Source of the DNA: DATAXV01 sp036272915
Lineage (GTDB): Bacteria > Chloroflexota > Dormibacteria > Dormibacterales > Dormibacteraceae
Assembly: GCA_036272915.1 (NCBI GenBank)
Contig: DATAXV010000213.1
Span: 1 to 32,973 of the forward strand
Direction: 5' to 3'
Length of the DNA: 32,973 nt
This document shows positions 14,912 to 23,312 of this stretch, piece after piece (positions within the stretch are counted from its first letter, which is position 1; each line of letters opens with the position of its first letter). Made by a program: the position numbers and the translations under genes. The notes under the pieces are model-generated. The model had not been told where the DNA came from, ran no database searches, and saw only the letters and a program-made list of their open reading frames with translations.

Positions 14912-17269
14912 GTGATTCGCGACGCGATCCGGGGGAGCAGACTGCTCGTCACCGGCTCCACCGGCTTCCTGGGCAAGTCCGTCGTCGAGAAGTGCCTCCG
15001 GGAGGTCCCCGACGTCGGCCACCTCTACCTCGGCATCCGCGGCAGCGCGCGGCGCAGCGCCGGGGAGAGGCTCCACCGGGAGGTCTTGAGCAGCCCCGCC
15101 TTCCGCCGGCTCGAGGAGGAGCTGGGCAAGGACGCCTTCGCCCGGCTCATCGACGAGAAGGTCTCCGTCATCGGCATGGACCTGGGTCGGGAGGGCCTCG
15201 GCCTCACCGACGAGGACAGGGACGGCCTCGCCTCCTGCGACATCGTCATCCACTCCGCGGCCGCGGTCGAGTTCGACAACCCGGCCGACCTCTCCGCGGA
15301 GACCAATCTCCTCGGCGCGTCGCGACTGGTCCGGACCCTGACCGACGCCGGCGGGAACCCGCACCTGGTCCACATCTCCACCGCCTACGTCGGCGGCATG
15401 CTCCGCGGGCTGGTCCGCGAGGAGCTGCCCCACGACCCGGGGCTCAACTGGCGCCACGAGGCCCAGATCCTGAGCCAGCTGCGCCTCGCCGTGGAGGAGG
15501 AGAGCCGGCGGCCCGAGATCCTCGAGAAGCTGAGCCGGCAGGCTCGCAGCCGGCTGGGCCCGGCCGGCGTGCCCGCCGTCTCCCGAGCCGTCGAGCGCCT
15601 CCGCGAGCGCTGGGTCAAGGACCGCCTGGTGGAGCGTGGCCGGGCCCACGCCAGGGCCATGGGCTTCACCGACATCTACGCCTTCACCAAGGCGATGGCG
15701 GAGCGAGCGGTGGTCGAGCTGCACGGGGACATCCCCCTCTCCATCGTCCGTCCGGCGATCATCGAGAGCTCGCTCAAGGAGCCGTTCCCGGGCTGGCTGG
15801 AGGGCTTCCGCATGGCGGAGCCGGTGATCCTGGCCTTCGCCCGAGCGGTGCTGTCCGACTTCTCCGGGCTGCCGGACGGGGTCCTCGACATCATCCCCGC
15901 CGACTACGTCGTCAACACGGTGCTGGCGGTGGCCGCGTCGCCCCCTCCCGCCGGCGAGCACCGCATCTACCACTCCGCCTCCGGGAGCCGGAACCCGCTG
16001 CGGCTGCGCTACCTGGCCGAGCAGGCCAGCGAGTACTTCGACGAGCATCCGCTGCGCGACCGCTTCGGACAGGCGATCGCCACCCCCAACTGGACCTTCC
16101 CCAGTCGCGACGAGATGACGCTGAAGGGCAAGATCGCCCTGGCCGCGGTCGAGCTCGGCCAGCGGCTGGTCGAGCGTACGCCGCTGGTGCCCGACGCGAC
16201 CCGTCGCTCCGACGACCTCCACGAGCGCAAGGCCCGGCTGGAGCGGTCGCTCAACCTGGGCGAGCTCTACGGCATCTACATGGAGGTCGACTGCGTCTAC
16301 GACACCCGCAACGTGCAGGCGCTGTGGGATCGCGTCGACGACGAGGAGCGGGCGCTCTTCCCCTTCGACGCCGCCGGCTACGACTGGGACCGGTACCTGC
16401 AGGACGTTCACTTCCCGACCGTGGTCCGCATGGCCAGGGCCGACAGCAGGCGCCGCCAGGCCGGTCCCAACGGGAGCACGGTGCCGCGGCCCGAAAGCAA
16501 CACCGCCCTCAACGGGCTGCGCCGGCGCTCCGGGCAGGACGGCGTGCTCGCCGTCTTCGACGTCGACGGCACGCTGGTCGAGACCAACGTCGTCGAGTAC
16601 TACTTCTGGATGCGCCTGCGCGACCAGCCGCTGGAGGACTGGCCCCGCTTCCTGGGCCGCATGGCCTCGAGGACTCCGCGCTGGCTCTTCCTGGAGCGGC
16701 GCTCCCGCGCCGACTTCCAGCGCTCCTTCTATCGGGAGTACGCCGGTCTCGAGGTGGAGCGGATGCGCCAGCTGGGCCGCGAGGCCCTGGACGCGGTCAC
16801 ACTGCGCCGGCTCTATCCGGAGGGGGTGCGCCGGATCCGCGAGCACAAGCGGGCCGGCCACCGGGTCCTGCTCCTGACCGGCGCCCTCGACCTGATCGTC
16901 GAGCCGCTGGCCGAGATGCTGGAGGTCGAGGTCGACTGCGCCCGCCTGCTGACCCGCGACGGCCGCCTGACCGGGGACCTGAGCAGCCCGCCCGCCGTCG
17001 GCGAGGCGCGGGCGACGCTGCTCCAGGAGTACGCCACCGCCGGCGGCGCCGATCTCCAGGAGAGCTTCGCCTACGCCGACGCCATCAGCGACCTGCCCAT
17101 GCTCGAGCAGGTGGGGACGCCGGTCGTCGTCAACCCCGACGCCCGCCTCTCCCAGATCGCGTCCCAGCGCGGCTGGCGCGTGGAGCGCTGGCGGACAGCG
17201 CCGGGCAGCGTGCGGCTGCCGGTGCCCGATCCCCGCTCCCACCAGTCCGGCCAGGGGGCGAAGGTCTGA
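14912..17269 (+). CDS. Fatty acyl-CoA reductase fused to a HAD-IB phosphatase
   Basis: A 785-residue two-domain protein. Residues 1 to about 510 form a FAR/'male sterility' NAD(P)-binding reductase: the Rossmann loop TGSTGFLG (14-21), the YxxxK pair Tyr256/Lys260, and a C-terminal 'sterile'-type extension. After a polar linker (about 510-545) comes a HAD-IB (SerB-like) domain: DVDGT (550-554, nucleophile Asp550, acid Asp552), LLTG with Thr656, and YADAISDLPML (Asp723, Asp727). The first half would reduce an acyl thioester to aldehyde or alcohol; the second would remove a phosphate. It is the first gene of a four-gene coupled operon. GTG 14912 starts just before the Rossmann strand. Confidence 0.9.
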   Translation: MIRDAIRGSRLLVTGSTGFLGKSVVEKCLREVPDVGHLYLGIRGSARRSAGERLHREVLSSPAFRRLEEELGKDAFARLIDEKVSVIGMDLGREGLGLTDEDRDGLASCDIVIHSAAAVEFDNPADLSAETNLLGASRLVRTLTDAGGNPHLVHISTAYVGGMLRGLVREELPHDPGLNWRHEAQILSQLRLAVEEESRRPEILEKLSRQARSRLGPAGVPAVSRAVERLRERWVKDRLVERGRAHARAMGFTDIYAFTKAMAERAVVELHGDIPLSIVRPAIIESSLKEPFPGWLEGFRMAEPVILAFARAVLSDFSGLPDGVLDIIPADYVVNTVLAVAASPPPAGEHRIYHSASGSRNPLRLRYLAEQASEYFDEHPLRDRFGQAIATPNWTFPSRDEMTLKGKIALAAVELGQRLVERTPLVPDATRRSDDLHERKARLERSLNLGELYGIYMEVDCVYDTRNVQALWDRVDDEERALFPFDAAGYDWDRYLQDVHFPTVVRMARADSRRRQAGPNGSTVPRPESNTALNGLRRRSGQDGVLAVFDVDGTLVETNVVEYYFWMRLRDQPLEDWPRFLGRMASRTPRWLFLERRSRADFQRSFYREYAGLEVERMRQLGREALDAVTLRRLYPEGVRRIREHKRAGHRVLLLTGALDLIVEPLAEMLEVEVDCARLLTRDGRLTGDLSSPPAVGEARATLLQEYATAGGADLQESFAYADAISDLPMLEQVGTPVVVNPDARLSQIASQRGWRVERWRTAPGSVRLPVPDPRSHQSGQGAKV

Positions 17270-18441
17270 TGCTGGCCCTGCAGTACGTCCGATCGGTGCC
17301 CCGCTACGCGGCGCTGAAGGCGACCGGAGGCCGGCCCAAGCTGGCCACCGGCGAGTTCTCCGTCCTTCACCTGGGCGACGTCGAGGACCCGAGGCTGCCG
17401 GCGGCGGGCTGGCACCAGGTGCGGCCGCGCCTGGCCGGCATCTGCGGATCCGACCTCGCCGCCATCACCGGCCACGCGTCCCTCTATCTCGACCCGCTGA
17501 CCAGCTACCCGTTCGTCATGGGCCACGAGGTGGTGGGCGAGTGCGACGGCAGCCGGGTCGTGGTCGAGCCCGCCCTCGGCTGCGAGGTCAGGGGCCTCGA
17601 CCCCGTGTGCGCGCGCTGCGCCGAGGGGCGTCCGGGCCTGTGCGAGAACGTCGACTCGGGGGATCTCCCGGTCGGTCTCCAGACCGGCTACTGCTCCGCC
17701 ACCGGCGGGGGGTGGGGGGAGACTCTGATCGCCCACCCGCGCCAGCTGCACGAGGTGCCCGCCAGCCTCGCCGACGAGGCCGCGGTCCTGGTCGAGCCCC
17801 TCGCCTGCAGCGTCCACGCCGCGCTCCGGGCCGAGATCGGCGGCGATGACGTGATCGTCGTCCAGGGCGCGGGCACGATCGGGCTGCTGACCGTCGCCGC
17901 CGTGCGCCAGCTGACCAGCCCGAGGCGCCTGATCGCCGTGGCCAAGCACCCCTCGCAGCGCGAGCACGCGCTCCGGCTCGGCGCCGATCAGGTGGTCCGG
18001 CCGGACGAGGCCTTCCAGCGGATCCGCTTCGCCACCTCAGCGCGCCGGCTCGACGGCCGGGACCGGCCGCTGCTCCTCGGCGGGGCCGACGCCACCTTCG
18101 AGTGCACCGGCACCGCCGCCGGGCTCAACGACGCCGTCCGCTACACGAGGGCGGGGGGCACGGTGGTCGCGGTCGGCATGCCCGGCGAGGTCAAGGTCGA
18201 CTGGGCGCCGATCTGGCAGCGCGAGCTGCACGTGCTCGGCGCTTACGCCTATGGTGTCGAGGGCGATGGGAGGCGGACCTTCGAGATCGCACTGGAGCTC
18301 GCGCCCCGGCTCGGCCTCGAGGCGCTCACCGGCCCGCTCTTCGGACTTGGCGCCTACCGTGACGCCATCACCTATGCTCTCGCCGCCGGCCGCCTGGGGG
18401 CGGTCAAGGTGGCCTTCGACTTGCGAAACTTGGGGGCCTGA
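17269..18441 (+). CDS. Zinc-dependent alcohol dehydrogenase (MDR)
   Basis: A 390-residue MDR enzyme. Catalytic-zinc ligands are present: Cys59 (GICGSD), His86/Glu87 (GHEVVGE) and probably Glu176 (VEPLAC). A second cysteine set (105, 114, 117, 125) forms the structural zinc lobe, and GAGTIG (200-205) binds NAD(P). It should oxidise or reduce a secondary alcohol or aldehyde, unlike the zinc-poor MDR protein at 9509-10534. Its ATG overlaps the stop of the FAR-HAD gene by one base (TGATG), so it is translated together with it. Within this operon a fatty-alcohol, diol or hydroxyacyl substrate is plausible (inference). Confidence 0.92.
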   Translation: MLALQYVRSVPRYAALKATGGRPKLATGEFSVLHLGDVEDPRLPAAGWHQVRPRLAGICGSDLAAITGHASLYLDPLTSYPFVMGHEVVGECDGSRVVVEPALGCEVRGLDPVCARCAEGRPGLCENVDSGDLPVGLQTGYCSATGGGWGETLIAHPRQLHEVPASLADEAAVLVEPLACSVHAALRAEIGGDDVIVVQGAGTIGLLTVAAVRQLTSPRRLIAVAKHPSQREHALRLGADQVVRPDEAFQRIRFATSARRLDGRDRPLLLGGADATFECTGTAAGLNDAVRYTRAGGTVVAVGMPGEVKVDWAPIWQRELHVLGAYAYGVEGDGRRTFEIALELAPRLGLEALTGPLFGLGAYRDAITYALAAGRLGAVKVAFDLRNLGA

Positions 18442-20018
18442 TGTCCAGACCTGGCGCCGTCGTCGAGATCGATCGCACCATGCCACCGGTGCTGTTCCAC
18501 CACGGGGAGGGGGTGCGCCTGGAGCGCCTGCCCGTCGGCAGCCGCGTCATCTACGGCCCCGATCCCCTGCCCGGCCTGCCGCATCCGCAGCGGGCCATCC
18601 GCCGGGCGCTGAGCCATCCCATCGAGGACGACCCGCTGCCCAGCCTGCTGCGGGCGGGGATGAAGCTCACGATCGCCGTCGACGACCTCTCCCTGCCGCT
18701 GCCGCCGATGGCCGCGCCCGACGTGCGCCAGCTGGTGCTGCAGGAGGTCCTCGAGCTCGCCGCCGAGGCCGGGGTCGAGGACGTCCACCTGATCATCGCC
18801 ACCGGGCTCCACCGGCGGATGACCGCCGACGAGATCCGCCACGCGGTCGGCGACCGGGTCTTCTCCACCTTCTATCCGGAGCGGCTCTACAACCACGACG
18901 CCGAGGATCCCGAGGGGAACGTCCACATCGGGGTGACCGAGAAGGGGGAGGAGGTCACGCTCAACCGCCGCGCGGCCGAGTCTGACCTCGTCATCTACGT
19001 GAACCTGACCCTGGTGCCCATGGACGGCGGCCACAAGTCGATGGCGACCGGCCTGGCCAGCTATCGCGGCATCCGCCAGCACCACAACGTCAAGACGCTG
19101 CTGGGGTCGCGCTCCTACATGCATCCGCCGGACTCCGACCTGCACCACTCCTGCATCCGCCAGGGGCAGCTGATCGAGGACGCGGTCCGCGTCTTCCACA
19201 TCGAGACCACGGTCAACAACCACAGCTTCCCCTCCATCGCCAACTTCATGCAGAAGCGGGAGACGGACTGGACCGCCTCCGACCAGGCGGCCTTCCTGGC
19301 GGTGAAGCAGGTGACCGACCTGGCCCCGACCCACATCAAGCGGCAGGTCTTCCACTCGATGCGCGCACCCTACGCCCTGACCTCGGTCCGGGCCGGCCAG
19401 GTCGACGCCGTCCACGAGAAGACCCTGGAGTCGGTGCGCGAGCAGCTCACCGTGGAGGTCGAGGGGCAGACCGACATCGTCACCATCGGCGTCCCCTACA
19501 TCGGTCCCTACAACGTCTTCGCGCCGATGAACCCGGTGCTCGTCGTGTGCACCGGCCTCGGCTACCTCTTCAACCTCTACCGGGGCCGTCCGGTGGTGAG
19601 GGAGGGCGGCGTCGCCATCCTCAGCCATCCCTGCCGCTACGAGTTCGACTCGGTCCAGCACCCGAGCTACATCGACTTCTACGACGAGGTCCTGGCCGAC
19701 ACCACGGATCCCCACCAGATCGAGCAGCGCTACGAGGAGCGGTTCGCCACCGACCCCTGGTACCGCCAGCTCTTCCGCAAGAGCCACGCCTACCACGGGG
19801 TTCACCCCTTCTACGCGTGGTACTGGGCGGCGCACGCCATGCAGCATCTGGGCGACGTGATCATCGTCGGCGGCGACAGGGACACCGTCCACCGCCTCGG
19901 CTTCAAGTGCGCGACCCGCCTCGAGGACGCCCTGGAGATGGCGGAGCAGACGGTCGGCCGGCACCCGAGCATCAGCCACCTGCGCCTGCCGCCGCTGCTG
20001 CTGGCCGACGTGCGATGA
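18441..20018 (+). CDS. LarA-like (DUF2088) putative nickel-pincer racemase/epimerase
   Basis: A 525-residue protein. Its N-terminal half follows lactate racemase LarA: AVDDLSLP (79-86), IATGLHRRMT with His124, YNHDAEDP, and GGHKSMATGLAS with Lys199 where LarA binds the nickel-pincer cofactor, followed by His214/His215. In LarA the segment after the first Asp holds an Arg that contacts the substrate; here it reads DDLS, so the substrate probably differs. The C-terminal half is longer than in LarA (about 425 residues) and rich in aromatic and His residues. Known relatives racemise or epimerise 2-hydroxy acids. No LarB, LarC or LarE cofactor genes are in the window. ATG overlaps the previous stop (TGATG). 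Confidence 0.82.
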   Translation: MSRPGAVVEIDRTMPPVLFHHGEGVRLERLPVGSRVIYGPDPLPGLPHPQRAIRRALSHPIEDDPLPSLLRAGMKLTIAVDDLSLPLPPMAAPDVRQLVLQEVLELAAEAGVEDVHLIIATGLHRRMTADEIRHAVGDRVFSTFYPERLYNHDAEDPEGNVHIGVTEKGEEVTLNRRAAESDLVIYVNLTLVPMDGGHKSMATGLASYRGIRQHHNVKTLLGSRSYMHPPDSDLHHSCIRQGQLIEDAVRVFHIETTVNNHSFPSIANFMQKRETDWTASDQAAFLAVKQVTDLAPTHIKRQVFHSMRAPYALTSVRAGQVDAVHEKTLESVREQLTVEVEGQTDIVTIGVPYIGPYNVFAPMNPVLVVCTGLGYLFNLYRGRPVVREGGVAILSHPCRYEFDSVQHPSYIDFYDEVLADTTDPHQIEQRYEERFATDPWYRQLFRKSHAYHGVHPFYAWYWAAHAMQHLGDVIIVGGDRDTVHRLGFKCATRLEDALEMAEQTVGRHPSISHLRLPPLLLADVR

Positions 20019-20851
20019 GCTTCGACCCGCTGGGCGACCTGGAGCAGGTCCGCCGCGGCTTCCGCTGGGGCGAGACCCGGCCCAGCACCTGGGCGCCCGC
20101 CGCCCCGGCGGTCCCGGAGCCGGCGACCGACCTGGCCTGGGCCAGGACCGAGCCGGCGCTGACCGCGCGCAAGCTGATCCAGCGCGGCGTCTCGATGCCG
20201 TTCACCGAGCTGATGGCCCGGCCCCACGTTTCCGGTCGGGAGTGGCTGGACCAGCTCGACCGGTCCGCCATCATCGTCTCCAACCACGTCAGCCACGCCG
20301 ACACCCAGCTGCTCCTCTACGCGCTGACCGACCGGGTGCGGGAGCGGACCGTGGTCAGCGCCGCCGACGACTACTGGTACCAGGAGCATCCCTGGGTGGG
20401 CCGGATGGTCAGCCTCTGGTTGAACACCTTTCCCTTCTCGCGCACGGGGAAGCCGCAGACCGTGCTCGCCAACTCGGGTATGTTCCTCCAGTCCGGCTGG
20501 CACCTGCTCATCTACGCCGAGGGGACGCGATCCCCGGACGGCCGGATGGGGCCCTTCCGGCCGGGCGTCGGCTACCTCGCCACGCAGAATCGGGCACCGG
20601 TGGTGCCGATCCACCTGCGCGGCACCGACCGGATCATGGCCAGGGGCAGGTCGATCCCGATGCCGGCACCGGCCCGGGTCCGGATCGGGAAGCCGCTGGT
20701 GGCCGCGCCCAAGGAGGACTACCGGGCCTTCACCCGGAGGATCGAGGACGCGGTTCGCACCCTGGCCCAGGGACCTCCCGACGACGCCGTCCGGGGCACC
20801 TGGGTGGAAAGATGGCGAGCCAGCTCACCGGGGGCGCGCGGGCGGCGATAG
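20015..20851 (+). CDS. PlsC-type 1-acylglycerol-3-phosphate acyltransferase-like protein
   Basis: A 278-residue acyltransferase with the four LPLAT blocks: NHVSHADT with the catalytic His91-x4-Asp96, FPFSRTG (139-145), EGTRS (169-173) and VVPIHLRG (196-203). A 60-residue Pro/Ala-rich N-terminal extension precedes the domain, and there is little sign of the usual N-terminal membrane helix. PlsC proteins move an acyl group from acyl-CoA or acyl-ACP to a glycerolipid hydroxyl. The ATG overlaps the LarA-like gene's stop (ATGA). As last gene of the operon it probably acylates the product of the reductase/dehydrogenase/LarA steps, or uses the fatty alcohol backbone. It is probably not the housekeeping plsC. 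Confidence 0.9.
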   Translation: MSFDPLGDLEQVRRGFRWGETRPSTWAPAAPAVPEPATDLAWARTEPALTARKLIQRGVSMPFTELMARPHVSGREWLDQLDRSAIIVSNHVSHADTQLLLYALTDRVRERTVVSAADDYWYQEHPWVGRMVSLWLNTFPFSRTGKPQTVLANSGMFLQSGWHLLIYAEGTRSPDGRMGPFRPGVGYLATQNRAPVVPIHLRGTDRIMARGRSIPMPAPARVRIGKPLVAAPKEDYRAFTRRIEDAVRTLAQGPPDDAVRGTWVERWRASSPGARGRR

Positions 20852-20907
20852 TCGGCACCGTCTGGTACGCTGGCGGCCGACGGTATGGTTGGGGTGCTTA
20901 GCGCCAG

Positions 20908-21519
20908 GTGGCGGCCACGGACGACCTGATCCCGCTGTTCCCGATGCACGCGGTGCTCTTCCCGGGAGCGGCGCTTCCACTGCATGTCTTCGAGGAACGC
21001 TATCGGCTGCTCGTGCGCGAGCGGCGCGATTTCGGGGTCCTGCTGATCCGCGAGGGCTGGGAGGTCGGGCCCGGCAACGGGGAGAACACCTTCGACATCG
21101 GGACTCTGGCCACCTTCGAGGAGGTGGATCCCCTGCCAGGCGGCCGGTTCTTCGTCCTCGTCCGCGGATGCCGCCGCTTCCGGCTGCATTCGCTGAGCCA
21201 TGACAAGCCCTATCTCCAGGGCGAGGTCGAATGGCTGGAGGACCCGCCCAAGTCGGCCAGGCCGCGGCTGCTGCATCTGCTCCGCCGCTACCTGGAGGCC
21301 TACGGCGTCGAGCTCAGCGGTGATCTCGCCGCGCGCAAGGGCACGCGGGCGGTGTGGCTGGCGGGGTCTCTGCTCCAGGTCGAGACGGCGAAGCGCCAGG
21401 AGCTGCTCGAGTGCGGCGATCCGATGATCGCCGAGCAGCTGGTGAGCGACGAGCTGATCAAGCTCGACGGCGTCGGCCAGCTGGAGCCGGTGCGACCGCT
21501 CAAGGTCTCGCCGAACTGA
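20908..21519 (+). CDS. LON peptidase N-terminal (substrate-binding) domain protein
   Basis: A 203-residue stand-alone LonN domain: the start IPLFPMHAVLFPGAALPLHV is the family signature, then FEERYRLLV, and a repeat-like FFVLVRGCRRFRL strand. There is no ATPase or protease domain, as in the many small LonN/PUA-like proteins whose function is unknown (substrate recognition is assumed). The start is GTG 20908, without a Shine-Dalgarno sequence; a TGCTTA hexamer 7 nt upstream is weak support for leaderless transcription, and TATGGT at 20884-20889 is an alternative promoter. The gap from PlsC is 56 nt. Its stop overlaps the CTG of the next gene. Confidence 0.9.
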   Translation: MAATDDLIPLFPMHAVLFPGAALPLHVFEERYRLLVRERRDFGVLLIREGWEVGPGNGENTFDIGTLATFEEVDPLPGGRFFVLVRGCRRFRLHSLSHDKPYLQGEVEWLEDPPKSARPRLLHLLRRYLEAYGVELSGDLAARKGTRAVWLAGSLLQVETAKRQELLECGDPMIAEQLVSDELIKLDGVGQLEPVRPLKVSPN

Positions 21520-22466
21520 CGCCGCCCCCGGGTTCCGCCACTGCCTGGCCGGATCGGCCTGAGGTCCTCGCCCGCAGTGTCGAGCATTCGTTCAGGGGCA
21601 CCGAGGTGCTGGAGGTGGAGGAGCTCAAGCGCTCTCGCCTCTACCGGTTGCGGACGTCGCGACACGGCAACTGGCTGGCCCGGCTCCACGAGGCCGACCG
21701 GCATGCTGAGGTGTTGACTCTGCTCGCCGACCACGGCTACCCGTGCCCTCGCGTCCTCGAGGCCTCGGACGGGCGGCGCGTGGTCGAGGTCGACGGCGCT
21801 CGGTACGTCGTCATGGAGTGGATCGACGGGACCGCGCCCTGGCCGGAACCCGACCGGCTGGAGAGCATGGGCCACACCCTCGGATTGCTGCACTCCCTGG
21901 ACATCCACGGTGGCGTGGCTGAGGCGGGGATGCTCCCCAGGTCCGAGCTCGGATTCTTCTCGGCGAGTCTGGCCTCGGTCAGGGCGGCCGTGCCCCGGTC
22001 CCAGCAGGGGCATCTCGAGGCGCTTGAGCACGCCTGCGCCGGGATCGACCTTCTAGAGGACATGCCCCGCCATCTCCTTCACGGTGACGCCCACCCCTGG
22101 AACGCGATCGCCGGGGACGACGGACAGGTCCGCTTCATCGACTGGGACAGCGCCGGGCTCGGCCCGCCGATCGTGGATCTCGGCTTCCTCCTGCTCACGT
22201 GTCTGGGTGGGCCCTTCGGAAGGCCGGTCGAAGCATGGAACGAGAGCAGGCTCAGGGCGGCGGCGAGGGGCTACGCCTCGGCTCGTACACTCACCGCGGC
22301 CGAGCGCGCCCGTCTGCCGGCCGCGGCCGCCTTCAGGCCGCTGGTCGGTGCCATGGCCGTCTTCATCGGGGCCGTCCGCCACCATCAGGAGGTGCAGCAG
22401 GTCTGGCCCTGGGAGCGGTATCAGCAGGCGGACCGGGTCGCGGAACTTGCGCTCGAGATCTGCTGA
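21516..22466 (+). CDS. APH-family phosphotransferase (apparent CTG start)
   Basis: A 316-residue kinase-fold protein with the APH catalytic loop HGDAHPWN (His189, Asp191, Asn196) and metal-binding FIDWDSAG (Asp209, Asp211), plus a hinge-like YVVMEWIDG. The substrate could be a sugar, amino alcohol or antibiotic. The first conventional start, GTG 21606, has AGGGG 7 nt upstream but would cut off the helix RPEVLARSVEHSF that normally begins this fold. CTG 21516 overlaps the LonN stop (CTGA) and includes that helix, so I prefer it; this is inferred from the fold, not from an alignment. It is probably co-transcribed with the LonN gene. Confidence 0.8.
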   Translation: MTPPPGSATAWPDRPEVLARSVEHSFRGTEVLEVEELKRSRLYRLRTSRHGNWLARLHEADRHAEVLTLLADHGYPCPRVLEASDGRRVVEVDGARYVVMEWIDGTAPWPEPDRLESMGHTLGLLHSLDIHGGVAEAGMLPRSELGFFSASLASVRAAVPRSQQGHLEALEHACAGIDLLEDMPRHLLHGDAHPWNAIAGDDGQVRFIDWDSAGLGPPIVDLGFLLLTCLGGPFGRPVEAWNESRLRAAARGYASARTLTAAERARLPAAAAFRPLVGAMAVFIGAVRHHQEVQQVWPWERYQQADRVAELALEIC

Positions 22467-22487
22467 GCAGCGGCCGAGGACCAGCCT

Positions 22488-22553
22488 CGAGCCCCGCGTA
22501 TCAAAGAGTCGGGTGCGGTGTCGTCGCGGCCTCGGTCGGTCACCCGGGGCTCG
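22488..22553. repeat. Long-range inverted repeat downstream of the phosphotransferase
   Basis: CGAGCCCCG (22488-22496) pairs perfectly with CGGGGCTCG (22545-22553), enclosing 48 nt. It lies 22 nt past the phosphotransferase stop and before the AlkD promoter, so it may end the upstream transcript. The GTGGCCGAGCGGT just after it only resembles a tRNA D-arm. Confidence 0.45.
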
Positions 22554-22570
22554 TAACGGTGGCCGAGCGG

Positions 22571-22576
22571 TAGCAT
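22571..22576 (+). promoter_or_regulatory. -10-like element of the alkD gene
   Basis: TAGCAT ends 7 nt before GTG 22584, with no Shine-Dalgarno sequence in between, fitting a leaderless transcript. Confidence 0.45.
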
Positions 22577-22583
22577 CGCCGAC

Positions 22584-23312
22584 GTGAAACTCGTCGACGC
22601 GATCGACGGCCGGCTCCGGGCGCTGGGGTCGCCGGACCGTGCGCGTCAGGAGAAGGCCTACCTCAAGAGTCAGCGTGAGCATTGGGGGGTCGGCGTGCCC
22701 GCCATCCGGTCGGTCGCGAAGACGGTGAGGAAGGAGCATCCCGAGGTGGGACACGATGAGCTGATCGAGATGGTCGAGTCGTTGTGGGACTCGCCAGTCC
22801 ACGAGCGCCGGATGGTGACCCTGGAGCTGCTCGGCGGCTATCACCACCTGCTGAGGGTCGACGACATCTCGCTCCTCGAGCGCCTCCTGCGGGAGTCCGG
22901 GACATGGGCGCTGGTCGACGGTCTCGCCGAGTCCATCGTCGGGGGACTGGTGGAGCGCTGTCCGGAGCTGGCCGGCACGCTCGATCACTGGGCGGTCGAT
23001 GAGGACTTCTGGATCAGGCGGGCGGCAATGCTCGCCCTTCTCCACCAGCTGCGTCGAGGTGGGGGAGACTTCGAGCGTTTCTCCGGCTACGCCGACGGGA
23101 TGCTCGAGGAGAAGGAGTTCTTCATCCGCAAGGCGATCGGATGGGTGCTGCGCGACACCGGCAAGAGGAGGCCGGAGCTCGTCTTCGAGTGGCTGCTGCC
23201 GCGAGCCCATCGAGCCTCCGGCGTCACCCTCAGGGAGGCGGTGAAGCCCCTGTCCGGGGAGCAGCGGGCAGCGATCGCGGGAGCCTGCCTCCCGCCGCCG
23301 GGCGCGCGCTAA
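22584..23312 (+). CDS. alkD: AlkD-type DNA alkylation-repair glycosylase
   Basis: A 242-residue all-helical HEAT-like-repeat protein. From memory, the Bacillus cereus AlkD active-site residues are Trp109, Asp113 and Trp187; here the matching positions are Trp108 and Asp112 (TWALVDGLA) and Trp187 (FFIRKAIGWVLRD), with DFWIRRAAM at 141-149. The enzyme removes N3- and N7-alkylated purines without flipping the base. RQEKAYLKS near the N-terminus is also typical. The start is GTG 22584, preceded by a -10-like TAGCAT. It is convergent with the MmyB-like regulator, the two stops overlapping by 4 nt. Confidence 0.93.
   Translation: MKLVDAIDGRLRALGSPDRARQEKAYLKSQREHWGVGVPAIRSVAKTVRKEHPEVGHDELIEMVESLWDSPVHERRMVTLELLGGYHHLLRVDDISLLERLLRESGTWALVDGLAESIVGGLVERCPELAGTLDHWAVDEDFWIRRAAMLALLHQLRRGGGDFERFSGYADGMLEEKEFFIRKAIGWVLRDTGKRRPELVFEWLLPRAHRASGVTLREAVKPLSGEQRAAIAGACLPPPGAR

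Noticed and set aside
22556..22580. GTGGCCGAGCGGT resembles the D-arm of a serine or leucine tRNA
   Set aside because: No acceptor stem, anticodon arm or TTCGA T-loop follows; the AlkD coding region begins within 20 nt.
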